From positions 1 through 6,616 of the forward strand of contig JAAXUD010000163.1 in the NCBI GenBank assembly GCA_013336205.1: a stretch of DNA of 6,616 nt, written 5' to 3'. This document shows positions 5,417 through 6,616 of this stretch, one piece after another. The DNA comes from Lentimicrobium sp. Lineage in GTDB: Bacteria > Bacteroidota > Bacteroidia > Bacteroidales > Lentimicrobiaceae. Position 1 is the stretch's first letter; the number at the start of each line of letters is the position of its first letter. The position numbers were made by a program, and so were the translations under genes. Under the pieces are notes generated by a model. That model worked only from the letters and a program-made list of their open reading frames with translations, made no database searches and had not been told where the DNA came from.

Positions 5417-6616
5417 TTAATTTCCTCCTGGTTTTGGTCCGTTTTTAATTTGCCTGAACATAATTTTGAGCTCTGCAATAAGCAGTGTGGTGAAAATCAA
5501 GGCGAAAAGCACAAAGGTTACTACCACCGCTCCGCTGTCGAGTTTCGAAACTGCAGCCATTGTTGGCATCAGATCCTGAATAACCCAGGGCTGACGACCC
5601 ATTTCGGCTGTAATCCATCCTGATTGAGAGGCGATGTAAGCCAAAGGAATGTTGATTATTGCTATTCTCAGCCAGAAACCTGAAGTAGAAATTCTGTTTT
5701 TATAAACAAGCAGTAAAATGATTGCAAAAAATACCAGGAACCAGAACCCAAGGGCAACCATGATATGGAAGCTATAGAAGGTCAGAGGTAAATTCGGCAC
5801 CAGTCCTTCAGGATTATTCTGGAAATATCCGTATCCGAAATATTTAAAGTTCTCGTCCAGGATCAATTTTGATTCAGTTAGTTTTAAAGCATCGCCAGCC
5901 TCTTTTGCTGCTTTATATTCCGAAAGAGCATCAATGGCAAGTTTGCCCCTTGTGATTTTCTCTGTCGCCGACATGATACCATATTCTTCATTACCTTCCA
6001 TCAGGTCCTTAACGCCAGGAATATAGGCATTAAAATCCTGAAAGGCCATATACGAAAGGAAATTCGGGATTTCAATTTTAAAAGCAAAGTCCTTTACATT
6101 TTCATTGTTCGGGTCGTCAGGTGAAGAAGAAACAATGCCAAGTGCTACCAAAGGAGCGCCCCGCATACCAATGGATAATCCTTCAAAAGCAGCAAATTTC
6201 ATGGGCTGATGCTTTGCGATCACTTTAGCACTGTAATCTCCGGTTAATACGGTGAAAACTGAGGTGACCAATCCGAATACTGCGGCAACCACAATACTGC
6301 GTTTGGCAAAGGTGAGGTGCCTCTTTTTAATCAGAAACCATGCACTGATGCCGATAACAACAATTGCAGCCAACAGGTAAGATGAAGAAATGGTGTGCGT
6401 AAATTTGCTCACTGCCATCGGGGAAAACAATACATCCCAGAAGTTTTCCATCTCATTGCGGGCCGTTTCGGGATTAAATTTCATGCCAACCGGCATCTGC
6501 ATCCAGGCATTGGCAACCAGAATCCAGAGTGCTGACAGGCTGGCTCCAAAGGCGACAAGCCAGGTCGAAATTAAATGGAATTTTTTACTAACCTTGTTCC
6601 ATCCAAAAAACATTAC
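5417..6616 (-). CDS. cydA: Cytochrome bd quinol oxidase subunit I (CydA), 5'-truncated by the window edge
   Basis: The frame is open to the right edge and ends in TAA at 5417. The 399 residues seen are the C-terminal part of CydA; comparison with E. coli CydA (522 aa) implies about 112 missing N-terminal residues, including His19 (high-spin heme ligand), Glu99 and Glu107. The Met at 6611-6613 is internal, in the conserved V-M-F-F-G-W-N. Counting from that Met: SALWILVANAWMQ at 27-39; H73 in SKFTHT (E. coli His186) and M285 in FHIMVALGF (E. coli Met393), the two heme b558 ligands; K139 and E144 with the spacing of the quinol-site Lys252 and Glu257; E337 in AEMGRQPW, matching Glu445. The 141 residues from E144 to M285 match the long Q-loop form of E. 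coli (136). CydA oxidises quinol at the Q-loop and holds all three hemes. The E. coli Arg391 position is His283 here. The promoter lies outside the window. Confidence 0.97.
   Translation of the reverse strand, partial: VMFFGWNKVSKKFHLISTWLVAFGASLSALWILVANAWMQMPVGMKFNPETARNEMENFWDVLFSPMAVSKFTHTISSSYLLAAIVVIGISAWFLIKKRHLTFAKRSIVVAAVFGLVTSVFTVLTGDYSAKVIAKHQPMKFAAFEGLSIGMRGAPLVALGIVSSSPDDPNNENVKDFAFKIEIPNFLSYMAFQDFNAYIPGVKDLMEGNEEYGIMSATEKITRGKLAIDALSEYKAAKEAGDALKLTESKLILDENFKYFGYGYFQNNPEGLVPNLPLTFYSFHIMVALGFWFLVFFAIILLLVYKNRISTSGFWLRIAIINIPLAYIASQSGWITAEMGRQPWVIQDLMPTMAAVSKLDSGAVVVTFVLFALIFTTLLIAELKIMFRQIKNGPKPGGN
5424..5429 (-). promoter_or_regulatory. Shine-Dalgarno site of cydB, inside the end of cydA
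   Basis: The minus strand reads AGGAGG, eight bases before the cydB ATG at 5415, within the last Gly-Gly-Asn codons of cydA. It settles the cydB start against the longer frame from 5478. It is the only strong Shine-Dalgarno seen among the starts in the window; the other genes have A/T-rich leaders. Confidence 0.85.

Noticed and set aside
5416..5478. An upstream cydB start at 5478 adding 21 residues
   Set aside because: The extension is polar, overlaps cydA by 62 bases and lacks homology to CydB N-termini, while the ATG at 5415 has AGGAGG at ideal spacing.
6611..6613. Met at 6611-6613 as the real start of cydA
   Set aside because: It falls in the middle of a conserved CydA stretch (F-F-G-W before the His and ANAWMQ motifs), and the frame stays open to the window edge. 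The gene is cut by the edge and is not a short CydA.

Overview
The window looks like chromosomal DNA from a member of the Bacteroidota, probably Bacteroidales-like. The evidence is a secreted protein with a type IX secretion (T9SS) C-terminal sorting domain, a CydB of the Bacteroidota type (QGGQ where E. coli has DGFDMG), an upstream element matching the Bacteroidota promoter consensus TAnnTTTG with a TTTG box, and mostly A-rich leaders without Shine-Dalgarno sites. Every gene I can support lies on the minus strand, so the order of transcription runs from high to low coordinates.

From 6616 down to about 3995 is a respiratory operon for a cytochrome bd quinol oxidase. cydA is cut by the window edge and lacks about its first 112 residues. 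cydB is complete and starts one base after the cydA stop, with a perfect AGGAGG inside the last cydA codons. About 20 bases after cydB is a 45-codon reading frame (4100-4237) with one predicted membrane helix. I read it as a CydX-like small subunit. A strong hairpin with an A/T-flanked stem at 3995-4024 ends the operon, and a second, weaker hairpin (4042-4078) sits between the small gene and that terminator.

From 3957 down to 146 is a single-gene unit. It has a consensus-type promoter (3928-3957), a 1222-residue secreted protein (222-3890) and an intrinsic terminator (146-182). The protein has a signal peptide, a long Asp-box beta-propeller region, two PKD-type domains, a choice-of-anchor J (MAM-like) domain and a T9SS type A sorting domain. 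Its ligand or substrate cannot be told from the sequence.

At the left edge (1-119) are the first 39 codons of rsmE, the 16S rRNA m3U1498 methyltransferase. Its possible promoter overlaps the T-tract of the preceding terminator.

The three units look functionally unrelated: oxygen respiration, an exported surface protein and rRNA modification. The only candidate for something undescribed is the small gene after cydB. I see no mobile element, CRISPR array, tRNA or rRNA.
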